NCBI GenBank assembly: GCA_028673005.1
Contig: CM054116.1
Coordinates: forward strand, 95,686,707 to 95,750,706
DNA from: Tanypteryx hageni
Lineage: Eukaryota > Arthropoda > Insecta > Odonata > Petaluridae
Length of the DNA: 64,000 nucleotides
Direction of reading: 5' to 3'
The notes beneath the pieces are model-generated. The model did not search any database. It was not told the origin of the DNA and saw nothing but the letters and a program-made list of their open reading frames with translations. Positions 12,110 to 24,100 of the stretch are shown in pieces (position 1 is the stretch's first letter; every line of letters starts with the position of its first letter). The translations under genes and the position numbers were made by a program.

Positions 12110-15100
12110 AAAACATTATTTATAAATCATTTATATGGCGGAATTAAAGACACAACTTTCATTATTCTACCACCATGTTTAATTCGTATCCTTGCTTTTA
12201 TGCCACCCACATAGCATTGTATTCTGCGACTTATGCATCCAAATTTTCTCGTGTCAACCTTCTGGTCGTGCAACAACGCGTTTCGATTTGGATAGCACTC
12301 CTGCGACCGTTATCGCCTGAATAACATTCGATTTCAATGTAAAATCTTAATACCGGGTCGATTATGCCCTATAAATAATTGAGATAATTACAGTCTATTG
12401 GAACCAGCTTCACATTATTGCAATGTAAATGTAGCATGTAAGTGTTTGACGTAGTTTTATCTCCAAGTATTCATGTTTGCGTGTCGTTTATAACCTTTAA
12501 ATTTTATTCAGTCAATGTTTAATGGCTGTGTGTGTGTGTGTGTCTATGTAATATTTGTGCCCCCACTAGATATTTATATTTGGCAGCTATGTAAGAAAGG
12601 CTACTTTAACATACCTCAGCTACAATATCACCAATTTCAGAGGAAATTAGAATTCCGATGACATCGCATCACAGGCGTATTACCAATGATACGGAAGCGC
12701 ATTCTACGTTCAATGTTTTGCACCTTTCTTGTAAATCTACAAAATTACTCAGCCTCGACGTGAATTGTCCCACGAAAGTTTTCGCTGCCTATTGTTATCC
12801 TGCACGCGTTTTACTGGTGTCATTCTGTCATTTAATACCAGAGAATTATCGAGCTTGTCCTACGGTAGAAAACATATTCAAGTACATGCGCTTCAAATAT
12901 TTAAAAAATCTTGCTGTGGCTATTGGAAATACCTACGTTGTGCTTAATTTTTCAATTTTTTTTAAATCTCAGCGTTGATTTTTGAATTTAGCATTGAACA
13001 GTTCCGAACTAGTAAAACAGTGACGTATCTCTCCTAAATATTATATTTATAATTTATTATTAAAATATAAATATAAATTATTTTGTTTGTTCTTGATATA
13101 AACTACCTTTCATTTGTATGAATAATGCAATAAAAATTAGTTAAAAGATTATTTATATATTATGAATTCTATTGAATATATTTCATTTCGGTGTTCCCCT
13201 CCAAATACAATTAATAATCATACTGCCCCCTCCCACTGTTGGGAACTTATGTTAGTTATATCCTTGTACTGTAGCGGTTCTCCATTTTTCTCTTGCGAAA
13301 TTCTGAGCAAGTCAGCGTTCTTTTCTAGTGCTGGACGTGATGCTTTGCTTCTCCGTCGCGAGGAACGCCATGAAGATATTGAGAGGGGCGAGGGAGGGTG
13401 GGGAGGAGTGCGAGGGGCAGAAGAAAGAGTGCGAGATAAGACGTCGCAGCAGCCTCTCCTGCCTCCACGGCCTCCGGGTTTTCTCACTCCTCTGGATTAT
13501 TCTGGGACACACGTGTCACATCTCTTTTTTATATTCCGGTGAGTTTGCAAAAGGAAGGATGATAGGGGGTGTGGTGACAAGGAGAGAATCTCTGGCTGCG
13601 GGTGACGTCACCTTCTCCATCGACCGCTCGGATATCAACCCCTGACGTCACTCATTCATCTGTATGAACTCCCACACTTTTGCGCGCCGCCGGCGTAGCC
13701 AATGAACGCACAAATTTTTCGAACTTGAACATTTATATTAAAAATATGATGAAAACTAAAGACAGTTTCTCTCGTAGCATTTTCTTTCTTTACCTGTGAA
13801 TCGGACAAACTTATTCTTGAGGTAAAATTTCTCGTAAATATTGCACTTAAAAAAAACTCGGTTCTTTTTAAGATCAAACAATTTTACCAAATGTAAGAAA
13901 CAGCAAACAGCATAACTTTTCGGGTTTTTTTTATTCGGAAATAGTTTCTTAAGCGTTACAGAAAGGTTTTCTTTATAGCACACCTGAAAATTATCCTATC
14001 GATTAAAAAAATTCACTCGAACTTCTGTATTTACAAATAAAACTAGAAGAATCGTTTGAAATCTTTCGGCGTAATCTCATCAGAATAAATGTTTCTGACA
14101 AATATTTTCTGGCATAAAACGTTGCAGGTATTACTGGTTCTGTAATCGAATAAATAAATTAATAAAGAATTGAAAATAAGTTCACCCCCGATCCAATCAC
14201 CAAGAAGAAAAATGTCTGCAAAATCATGCCCTACAGAAAAAGGGTAACAATGTCACAACCAAAAATAATGTCGACCGCGACAGGACTCGAACCTGCAATC
14301 TTCGGATCCGAAGTCCGACGCCTTATCCATTAGGCCACGCGGTCTTCAGTTTATTGAAGCGGTAGCCTCATGTTCTGTTGGGTCAAGTTAGCATTGTAAC
14401 TATTAATAAAATTATTTTTTTCTATTTGATGCCTTCCTTTCTTTCTACAGACAACAAACACTACCGCGCAGTTGTTGAGAGAGATTTTCTTTTCCAAACT
14501 GTTGGAAACGGTCCTTACGCTGTGGACACCTTCTTCTTCATCAGGTAAGAAGTCGTACAAATCAATAGGATCTCCCTCTTACATCTCACAGCTTAGAAAA
14601 GTTCGAACCAGTCATTTCACCGGCATTAGGTTTATGGCAGATTTTGCACGCTTAAACGAATTTTGAGAAATATTCAAAAAGTTTCCTATCGCTTGTTTCC
14701 ATGCACCGGCGAAATTTTTATTAAATACGCTACACATACTGTTTTCCTAACAATTCAATTTTTGAGGTAGGACGAAGAGGTTGGTCTGCGTAAACTCTCG
14801 AGTTAAATAAACCGGTAAAATTCCTATGGAATAGTTCCATCTTTTGTTACCATAAGAACATTTTTAGAGAAACAAATTGTTAAACTGCGAAACAAAATAC
14901 ATCTCGAGATCACTATTTAAAAATTCGGTGGAATTCATGCTGACCGTTAAGTTGATTTTTAGTTATGAAAATCGCGTTATTTTACCAATCCGCGTAAATT
15001 GTATAGGCATATTTAAGTTTATGTCATATAAAGAAAAATATAGCAGGTAAATATCATTTTGATTGACCAAGTTTCAGAAAGAAAGCGCCTTACCTTTAGA

Positions 15101-18100
15101 AAAGTTCTGTATTAACCTCTCGCTATCTACAGAGGTTGCGTTCTTGGAAAATACTGCGAATGCGGGAACCAAGGGCATATGCAAAAAACGGGGATTCGGC
15201 TCGTGGCTCGTTAGACCAAACATACTATCAAAAGAATAAATTTGTACATTTATTACATAGGGAGAGAGTAATAGCTCATAAAATATCGCCACTAACAATT
15301 AAAATGCTCTCCCTGGAACAGAGTCGGCTTGGAAAATCGCAGGCTCTGGTGCAAATGTGTCAGCACGGGAGTTCTTACGATTCAAAAAATTTTAATAGTA
15401 AATTTTAATAAATAACGCATTTTTTCTCTCGTCACAAAGAGTGTTCGAGAATTTTTTTTCAAGATTAAAAAATGTAATTCACATGTAAAATAAATATTTT
15501 TAGAGATGAATTGATGAATTATTCGAATTTCCTGTGTAAAACTACACCTAAATAGTTTTTTATTGGCGTTCCTACGTTATTTTTAAAGAAAACCGCGCGC
15601 CAGTTATACGAACTGATATAAAGAGTAATTCAAAAGGTAGACTCCGGGATAATCTCCAAAGGTCTATCATGGCCACCCAGTTCTCCTGATTTAACTCCGC
15701 CAAATTTTTTCCTGTGAGGCATACAGAAAGGAAAGATGTACGTCGAGAGCATAGATAATCTAGGTCCAACTTTGCGATGGTGGCTGTTGACTATGGGTAG
15801 ATTCAAGGGGGGTAAAGAATTTCTGAACACTCGAAAAAATTTCCATTCAACTCCATTTCTTCGTGTTGAGATGTTGATTTTATAATGTAAAATATGTCTA
15901 ATTATTTGCATATTTATACTTACGAACTGCATTCATTCGCCATTAATACAATATAAATATATAACCTCATAAAATATGTTATGTATATGTATAATCTTTA
16001 ATTTAAAATCATAAAGACATTGTTAAGTGGTATTAATTTTGTTGAATAAAATTCTATTTAATTCTTTTTTCAGTATTAATCGATGTATTGCCTGTGCAGT
16101 CTTAATGTGTTCGCTTTTTACTAATAAGCTCTATATTTGCTTTTTCTGATTAAAATACATTTTAAACAAAAGTGTATCAAATGCTTTTTCATTCCTACAT
16201 TACCCCCCCCCCCCCTTGGATGAAGTCTGAATCCGCCCATGCTGTTGACTCGACGATTCCGTAGGAGTTGAACATAGTCCAGCTCGAGGGTGGTAAGGGG
16301 TGTGAGGGTCAGGTCATGGTATACTAGGAGGAAGAGAAGGTTGTTGGGGGAGGGAAGGTGGGTGAGGAACGTCCTTATCCTATGCGACGTCTTACAGTAG
16401 AATGAGCGAAAGTAGAGGGAACACAATAAGCTACGAGTGAAACGAACATGTGTCTCTCATGTGTTTACCTGGAGAACTTCAAAGACGCCATAGGGGGAAA
16501 AGAGGGAGGAAAAGAAAAGAAGAAAGAAATTTTTAAATAGATGATTCTCCCGTAGTTGCGGTATTTTCTTGGATTAAAATTATGTGTTTAAACTAAGCTT
16601 TCGTCCCATTATTGACAAATTGAATATCTTCCTTTAGTTATGTATAATACGCATGTGAGATACTGAGTTCCACCTTTATAATTTTTGGCTAGAAACTCTT
16701 CTTCCAGTGGTTGTGATTAAGGCAAAAATAACTCGTCCCTCCAAATCTTACAAAAAATTCTTTAGGTGGTTTGATGAAATTAGCTAACTAATTAAAAAAT
16801 CTCCTTAGTTAATAGTAATAAATAAATGAAAAAAAGCCCAAAATATTTGCTTTAATGTGTTAATTGCAGTAAATAAATAAGCGTCTTTCTTTTTCATTTT
16901 TGTTGAACAAAAAGCAGTCTTCTAATATGATATCCACCAACCATCATTATCAAGAATAGTATTCACTCTTCCATTCATTGAATTCACAATGGACTGACAA
17001 ATGCCAGGCCCCCTCCTAATGCTGTTACAAACTTCCCGAACATGATTGGATGGAGCCTCTGCTGTTCTTCTCCGTCGAGGTTTCCAGTCAGTCATTCCCA
17101 GAGCACATACATTCTCGATGGGATTGAGATCCGGAGATTTTGATGGCCAGTCGAAGACTGACATCCCAGGATGAGTTCGAAACCATAGGCCAATTTTTGC
17201 GGCTGAAACAAACGGTTCCTTCTTAGTTGCCTCGAAAATTTCATAATCTACTTCAGGAGTTGTCTTTTTGGGCGGTCCAGATTTTCGGCGAATTTTCAAG
17301 CCTTCCTCTCCCTCTTCTTGAAATCGACAGATCCAGTATCTTACAACATATTTTCCCTTCCAATGATATTAGAGATGTCAGATACGAGACGTCCAGCTTC
17401 CCACATTCCCACAATGCGACCTAGGGTAACCTCTGAACTGCAGGCCATCGTGGTGTTGCGCTGAAAGCTTGTTCTGTTTCGAACCACTAGACACGTGGAT
17501 AACATTACTTGGCCTTCCTTAGCCACCTTCTCTCCTTCACCTACCTTACCTCCCTCAGCAACCAACCCTTCCTCCTAGTATGCCATAACCTGACCCTCAC
17601 ACTCCTCCCCACCCTCCAACTGGACTACTGTATGTTTACATTCAACTCCTACGAAATCGTCGAGTCAACAGCCACCATCGCAAAGTCGGACTTAGATTAT
17701 CTATGCTCGTAACTGTACATGAATAAACCTCTTTTCATCGATGACCTTAAGACTAACATTACCCAGGAGATTGCAGCCTTTCTAGAAGACGTGCTACACC
17801 AAACGTTCGATAATATGGAACGTCGGGTACAATTATTATGTCTAGACTCTCAGGGAGACCACATACAGCATATAATTTAATTGTGATATTAATTTGTAAT
17901 AGAATGAGGTATGTTTTAACCATATTGTATGGAAATCGGTTCATAAATAGCGAAAACCAGGGACCTCTACCTTTTGAATCACTCCTTACTACTTAACCCA
18001 AGCCGCCCTGTCTTCCTCCGCCACTCGGATTGGGTTAGTTCTAGTCGTGCCTGCCAGAGTTGGCACCTGAAGAGCTGTTGCCTACCCACCGATGGGAAGG

Positions 18101-21100
18101 CGATGTTGCCAAATGCTGTTACGACCATTGGTTTACCACAACCTGTTGAATCACCATTCATTACGCGTGTGGTAACGGCTCGCTCTTTACGCTGTCTCAT
18201 TGGCTAAAGCTCTCTCTCCCCAAGAATTGGCATTTGACTGCTTCCGAGCAAACTAGTGCCAACTCTGGCCGGCTCAACTATAGTTTTGTGTTGGTTTCCT
18301 GTACACGTTGACTTTGTACCCATCCGCGGCTTGGGTTAAGTATATCCGTTCGTATAGCTGAAGCGCGGTTTTCTTAAAAAAATACCGTAGGAACGCCAAT
18401 AAAAACTATTTAGGTGTGGTTTTTTTACAGGAAATACGAATAATTCATCAAACAGTACACATCTTAATCGATTATTTTGAAATAAAATTGAGGCAGTCTT
18501 CTGTGACCTGAAATCATACCTCCTGCTGAGAAGGTTGCCTTCGATTCGACTCTTCCCGAGAGAAGGTTGAAAACCCTCACCGCGAGTATCTATTGTTTCA
18601 CTCTTGCCAGGTATATTTCTATGCCTGCCCCCAAGCACAAGGGATAAAGCCATAATATATCTTTTATAACTTAGGGTACAGATCGGAAGGATGACACTTT
18701 AAATATGAATTACCACAATGCAGTACCATCCAAACTTTTTTCCGCGTGGGGACTATTCAACTGCGCCCGCGGTCGGTGGGAAGGGGAGAGAACGAAAGGG
18801 TCTCTTGTCAACTGCGCCCCGGTCATTAAGCAGTCCTAATTCCGGAATGATAGCCTTGCCTCTTCTTGAAGGGCGAGTTTCGGTTCGTCACGTTGTCCAT
18901 TTTTACCTGAGGAAAACGTAACTCGATTAGTCCCGTCCAAATTTGAACATCAAGGAACATTCTACTCGGCCCCACCGGGTTGGGTAAGTTAGGTGATGTG
19001 TTTATTGTTCCTTCTCACGTTCACTGTGTTCCCCCCTTCGGGTTGGGTGGCATTCATCTTAATATATCAAGCTATTTCACCGTATTTCCTTGAATGTTTT
19101 ACAAAAATGCATCCTATACCTGAAATGGGTCGAGTAGTGGAAGGACAAACACCCATCTCAGCCAACTTCCACATTCATGTTGCGGGTCTCTGTGGCACAC
19201 TGCAAGTCCAGTGAGTGTTTCGATAGAAATCTAAAATACCGAGGGAGGGCGTAGAGCCTGAGCGGTCAGAAAGTGAACAGGGGCGCAATTGATTGTTTTA
19301 GTAGGGGTCTAAACTGACCGCGGGGCGCAGTTGAATATTACGCTTCCGCCTGGCTCTTTAATAGTTTTTATTGATTTATTCGTGCCCACATTCCTTAAAA
19401 TTGTGTGTTGAGATATGGTCAAAACAAAAAAATCAATTTTGTTGTTATCCCTTTAAGAGTCGACTGGTACCCTTTGTGGCACTTGTAACACACATTAAAC
19501 GGCACTGCCAAAATGCATAGATCTCATCTAATATTCATTTGTAGACGAACATGTCTTCCCTTCCTCTTTCTCTCTTCCCTGCAGCGGCCTCCTGCTCTCT
19601 TTCCTTTATTTTCGATCGAGCTCTGCGCACTATAACACCACGACCGTTCCTGGGAAGCCTGTGACGCCTTTTTCTCCCCCGGAGCCGCTCAAGAATCGTG
19701 TATTGAGGTTCGGGACTCTCGTCGCTTATAGGATGGTAAGGTGAGGGAACATGGAGACAGATCCCATGGAATTTTCGTCCAAAACTTCGACGGTATTTAT
19801 ATCAGACTTTTTCAACTTCGAATTATATATTTTAAGTTTAATTTTTACTTTCTCATATACGTATTATTGTGATCGCGAAAAAAATGACTGGGGTTTATAA
19901 TGAAAATACACGTTTTAGGTGTCCCTGATTCCAAAATATTGGCATTCACCATTCGGTCTGGCTGTCAGTGCGCGGTTCTAGGGCCAAATCGTTTAAACGA
20001 AATTGAATATTATCTCATATTTATGCATACTCTCATCCAGAATAGACCCTCTGAAGAGATGAACAATATAGCACAAAAATAAATGGTAGTTTAATCTTGT
20101 CAATTTTTGTAAAATATCGATGTACTATAAAATGGTTCTAACAATTTTGATTAAAATCCATTCTGTTATAGATCTTGGCGTCATAAACAGTGCTGAATAA
20201 GCAGTATTTCTAAAAAATGACTATATAGCTTCCAGCGACAGTAAAATATACCGACCTGTACGTAGTACCAGCTACCATCCAGTTCGCTCCAGTCGTCTGA
20301 CGTCACTCAACAATCTTCTTCCAGCAATAACGCTTCAGAGCCTATATGACTTCACCAATCCACCTAATACTTGATATTTATGTATGGTACAACTATTTAT
20401 CAAGTTCTGTTTTTAAATATATGTAGTTAACAATATATTAATACTATACACGTACAGAAAACTTTTTTCCGCAGTTTTTTTTGTTTTTTTAGCAACAGTC
20501 TGGTCTCAAACGAACGAAATTCTCCGCGCAGGTTGACCCCTCCTTATCTCTTCGTCATCGGTGCGGTCGAGGTGACAATGAAGTGCTTCCGTTCCGAGTC
20601 TGTCTTCGAACCTCCGACGGACGACGACGTCAATTGCCCCAACTACTGGTGGCGAAACGCCCTCTACATAAACACGCTGTTCCCAGTGAAGGAAATGGTG
20701 AGTGGACAGCTCAGAGCACATTCCTGCAATAGAAAATATTATGCGTATAAGGGAAATTCGGTCCATGCAAGTTTTTATCTACGATCTTAGCTAAATTTAC
20801 TCAAATACACTGTTTTTTTCTGGATATTGCCACCATTGCAGTCTTTCGTGGCGTTTCTAATCTTTCCATAAGCGTAAATTTGCGAAGAAAAAACAATGTT
20901 GCACAATAACAAAATGATTTTTTTAAAGGGTTATGATTATTATTTCTAGAGTAGTCTGTAATTCCTTTATCATTTAGACATCAAGGGAGTCCCTTATGAA
21001 TTAAAAGTTAGAGAAACTTTCGGCAACCGCACCATTGTCTAGTTTTTCATATAGTTTTTATCTCGCCAGGATGCAGACGTGGAAAATCATAATCAAGCGA

Positions 21101-24100
21101 AACTTGGAAAAATTCGTTAATTTCCGAATGTGAAGCAGATTATGCATTTCGCTCATAATGGTGCACAAGCGCTATTTTTAATTTCTCATATGCGTACGAG
21201 TATATGAAGTATTGTAATCGTGAAAAAATTAGAATTCAAGATGTTGATGTATATGCCAGTTTTTGGTACTCCTTAGTCTGAAAAGGGGGCTATCAAAATT
21301 TCGTCAGTCAGTAGTCTTTGCTCGGCTTTAGGGGATAAACGGTCGTACAGAAGTTGATGAAATTGTGTGTTTACATAGGTTATCGGCGGGAATGGAATAT
21401 TTGCTGGTATGAACCACATCGCACAAAGATGTAGCGTAATTTATGTTAGTCGATTTTCACAAAACTCCGATTTACTCAAAAGTCGCTGAATGGATTATGA
21501 AAAATATCCGTCCAGTTATACAGCTTGATGTTATAAACAATACAACTTAAGCTCTACATCTAAAAATGATTATATAGCGTCCAATGGCATCATAATATAT
21601 GGAGTTTTGCGCCCAGCAACCGCCAATCTTTCCACACTAATGACAGATGCATTTTGTGAAAATCTAAAAGAATAAACGACCCTCAACTGTTGAGCTCTAT
21701 TTCAAACTTAATGACATATGGGGTTCATCTGGTCTATTCTATAATTACTCAGCCAATTTCAACCCTAAAAATACCTTCTTCCTCCTCTAATTAAGAAGTT
21801 ACCTATATTAGCTATTATGTTTGCTACCCTATATAAATAGAAAATTTATGAAAATTATAGTTAGCTCGTAAAGCCTCTTAAAGACTACAGACTAGGTACT
21901 GCTATAGCAAAAAACGACTTTTTCGGACTCGGGGGATCCTAAGATGTGCATAATCATAAAAATTCCCACGATCGCAATAATTTCTCTATATACTGCGCAT
22001 ACGGAAAGTTAATGTCATATTTTAATAAATTTCTTATTAACTTCACTCCATAAATGAATCTATTCATATCTCAAAGAATGCCTAATAACTCGAAAACGCC
22101 TGAATCTATTATAACCATTCTTTCAGATTGAAAGATAGTGATAGAGGCTTATGGGTGTGTGTATTTTTGGCTAATCAACCTCTTGGATTATTATAGCCAT
22201 AGCTCCTTCCACACCGAACACAATCACAAGGGAGGAGGGAAACCCGGTGCTGGCATTAGCCTACTCTTAACGAAGAGCACCAAGGGTCCAACAGCTTAAC
22301 GTCCCTTCAGAAGGACAGAACGCTGACTTTGCGCGGTCTCCTAAAACTACACAAACAGAGGGCCGGGCGAATTTGAAAAAATCCTACTTTCGCAGGATTC
22401 GTCCCCGCTGCCCTTTCGAGCAGCGGGCGAGTAACAGCCATCGTCCTAACCACTACACACCACCGGCACCCCCAGACTTATGGGTAATCACAGTGTTCTA
22501 TTCCAGGACTGTTCCATTCTTCCCTTTCACTTTAAAATTACTGAAAATAATCTTACAACCTTGGGACATGAATTAAAGAACAACTAAAAGAATAAAGATT
22601 CATATTTCTAGTCAATTTCTAAACACGTGTCCATTTGATACAGATTTCTCTTGAACACAAAAATTTTACGTTTTTTGATAAGAAAATATTTCGTCGTCGC
22701 CGCTGATTTAGCAAAATTACGTATAATGCATCAGATTATATGACAAACGCGTTCTCGAGTGAGGGTGGCGGAGTGGTTATAGCGTTTGCCTTCCACCCAG
22801 CGGTCCCAGGTTTGAATCTGCTGGAGGTCGGATTTTTCAACCTGGTATCGTCCCGTTCCATACTTGTGTGCTTTGAGGAGACCGCGCAAGTCAGCGCTCC
22901 GTCGTTTGGAAGGGACGTTGAGCAGTTGGCTCCCTTGGTGCTCTTCGTAAAGAGCAGGCTAATGCCAGCACCGGGTTTCTCTTTTCCCTTGTGTATGTGT
23001 TTGGTGTGTAAGGAGTTATGGTTATAATAATCCAAGAGGTTGGTTAGCGAGAAATACACACAAACAAACAGCTTCCTCTAAGGAGATCTCTTGAAGAGAT
23101 ACAGATCTCGGAACTAGAGAGCAACAAAGTCACATGGAATAACTTTTGTAAACAAAATGCTTAGCGAGAACCAGAAAGACTTAGAGCTTTACCAAAGTCC
23201 AATGTAAATATTGTACATAATGTAACCTAAGAAAATGTAAATAAAATTAAGTTAATCCCCATAAAGCTATTATCCATGTAAAATTCACTTGTAAAAATTC
23301 ATTTTTACATTACATTACATCTTTTTTATTCATTAAATTAATCTATTGGATCTCTTTCATCCGCAGTGCATGATATGGAGTTGGTACCTTGCGGACGACA
23401 CTCAATTCTACATCATCGGTCTCTTAATCCTGATGCTATCCTCCAGGTAATGTCTGACATTGTGATATGAGAGGTTTGAAAAGTGTTTCAGGTTCAACTC
23501 CTTATTTAATTCTACACTACTCTTAAATAATAAAATAAGTGGGCAATGGCCAATAAATATTAGCGCTCCCTCCGAACTTTTTGTCATTATTTTTTAGAAG
23601 GATTCGCTTTGGAATCTGATATTCCCAAATGAAGCTGAAATGATTTTTATTAAAAAATAATTTTGTGTCAAAATATTCTGCTTTGCTTAATCCTTAGCAA
23701 CAGTACTTAACGAAAAATATAGGAGAAGGTGAGGTAAGACGGAGTCGTTAAGTTTCCAAGTATTCTATAATACCCATTTATATTACAAAATTAACCAAAA
23801 ATTCTTAAAACGCATCTGTAAACAGTCTAAATTTGGCAAAAATTATAATCCGTAACATTTTTTAAAATGTAACCTTCAAAAATACAAAAAGTTTTAATTA
23901 CCCCGTCTTGCCCCATAGGTGGGGTAAAATGGGGAAGCCATTTATTATTAAGCACAAAAGGAACGCACATGATGGACTTAAACGTCATCCATCGTCTTCT
24001 TCGTCAGCGCAATATAAGTGGGCCCACATTCCAAAATCAATACACAATATCTATCCTTCATTGGACTGAGAATAAATGCATCCGCAGTACAAACACTCGG

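Larger units (their letters stand above)
15741..17709 (-). mobile_element. Tc1-like element B inserted in element A
   Basis: Inverted arms of about 170 bases (15741-16365 minus its own insert, and about 17525-17709) share AGCATAGATAATCTA and GCGATGGTGGCTGTTGAC. TA dinucleotides flank both ends (15739-15740 and 17710-17711). Inside, the minus strand keeps Tc1-type pieces: EVTLGRIVGMWEAGRLVSDI near 17345-17440, and a second frame at 16922-17299 in which a helix-turn-helix-like segment runs straight into FDWPSKSPDLNPIENV. The central catalytic part is therefore deleted, so the element is non-autonomous. Confidence 0.75.
15511..18451 (+). mobile_element. Mariner-like element A, disrupted by three insertions
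   Basis: Outer inverted arms at 15511-15655 and about 17955-18451 match over roughly 140 bases, starting TTGATGAATTATTCG. Coding remnants on the plus strand are consecutive parts of a mariner-type transposase C-terminus: WPPSSPDLTPPNFF at about 15670-15715 and NKPLFIDDLKTNITQEIAAF followed by ERRVQLLCLDSQGDH at about 17724-17875. These pieces are separated by element B, and the right arm is split by a piggyBac-type MITE. An in-frame stop follows NFFL, so A is dead. Confidence 0.75.

Noticed and set aside
13162..13542. Alternative 126-codon frame over exon 5
   Set aside because: Another frame of the same DNA carries the conserved GLRVFS...LGH motif and fits the neighbouring exon phases.
20506..20766. 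86-codon minus-strand frame over exon 8
   Set aside because: Shadow of exon 8, whose plus-strand frame has the conserved WWRNALYIN block.
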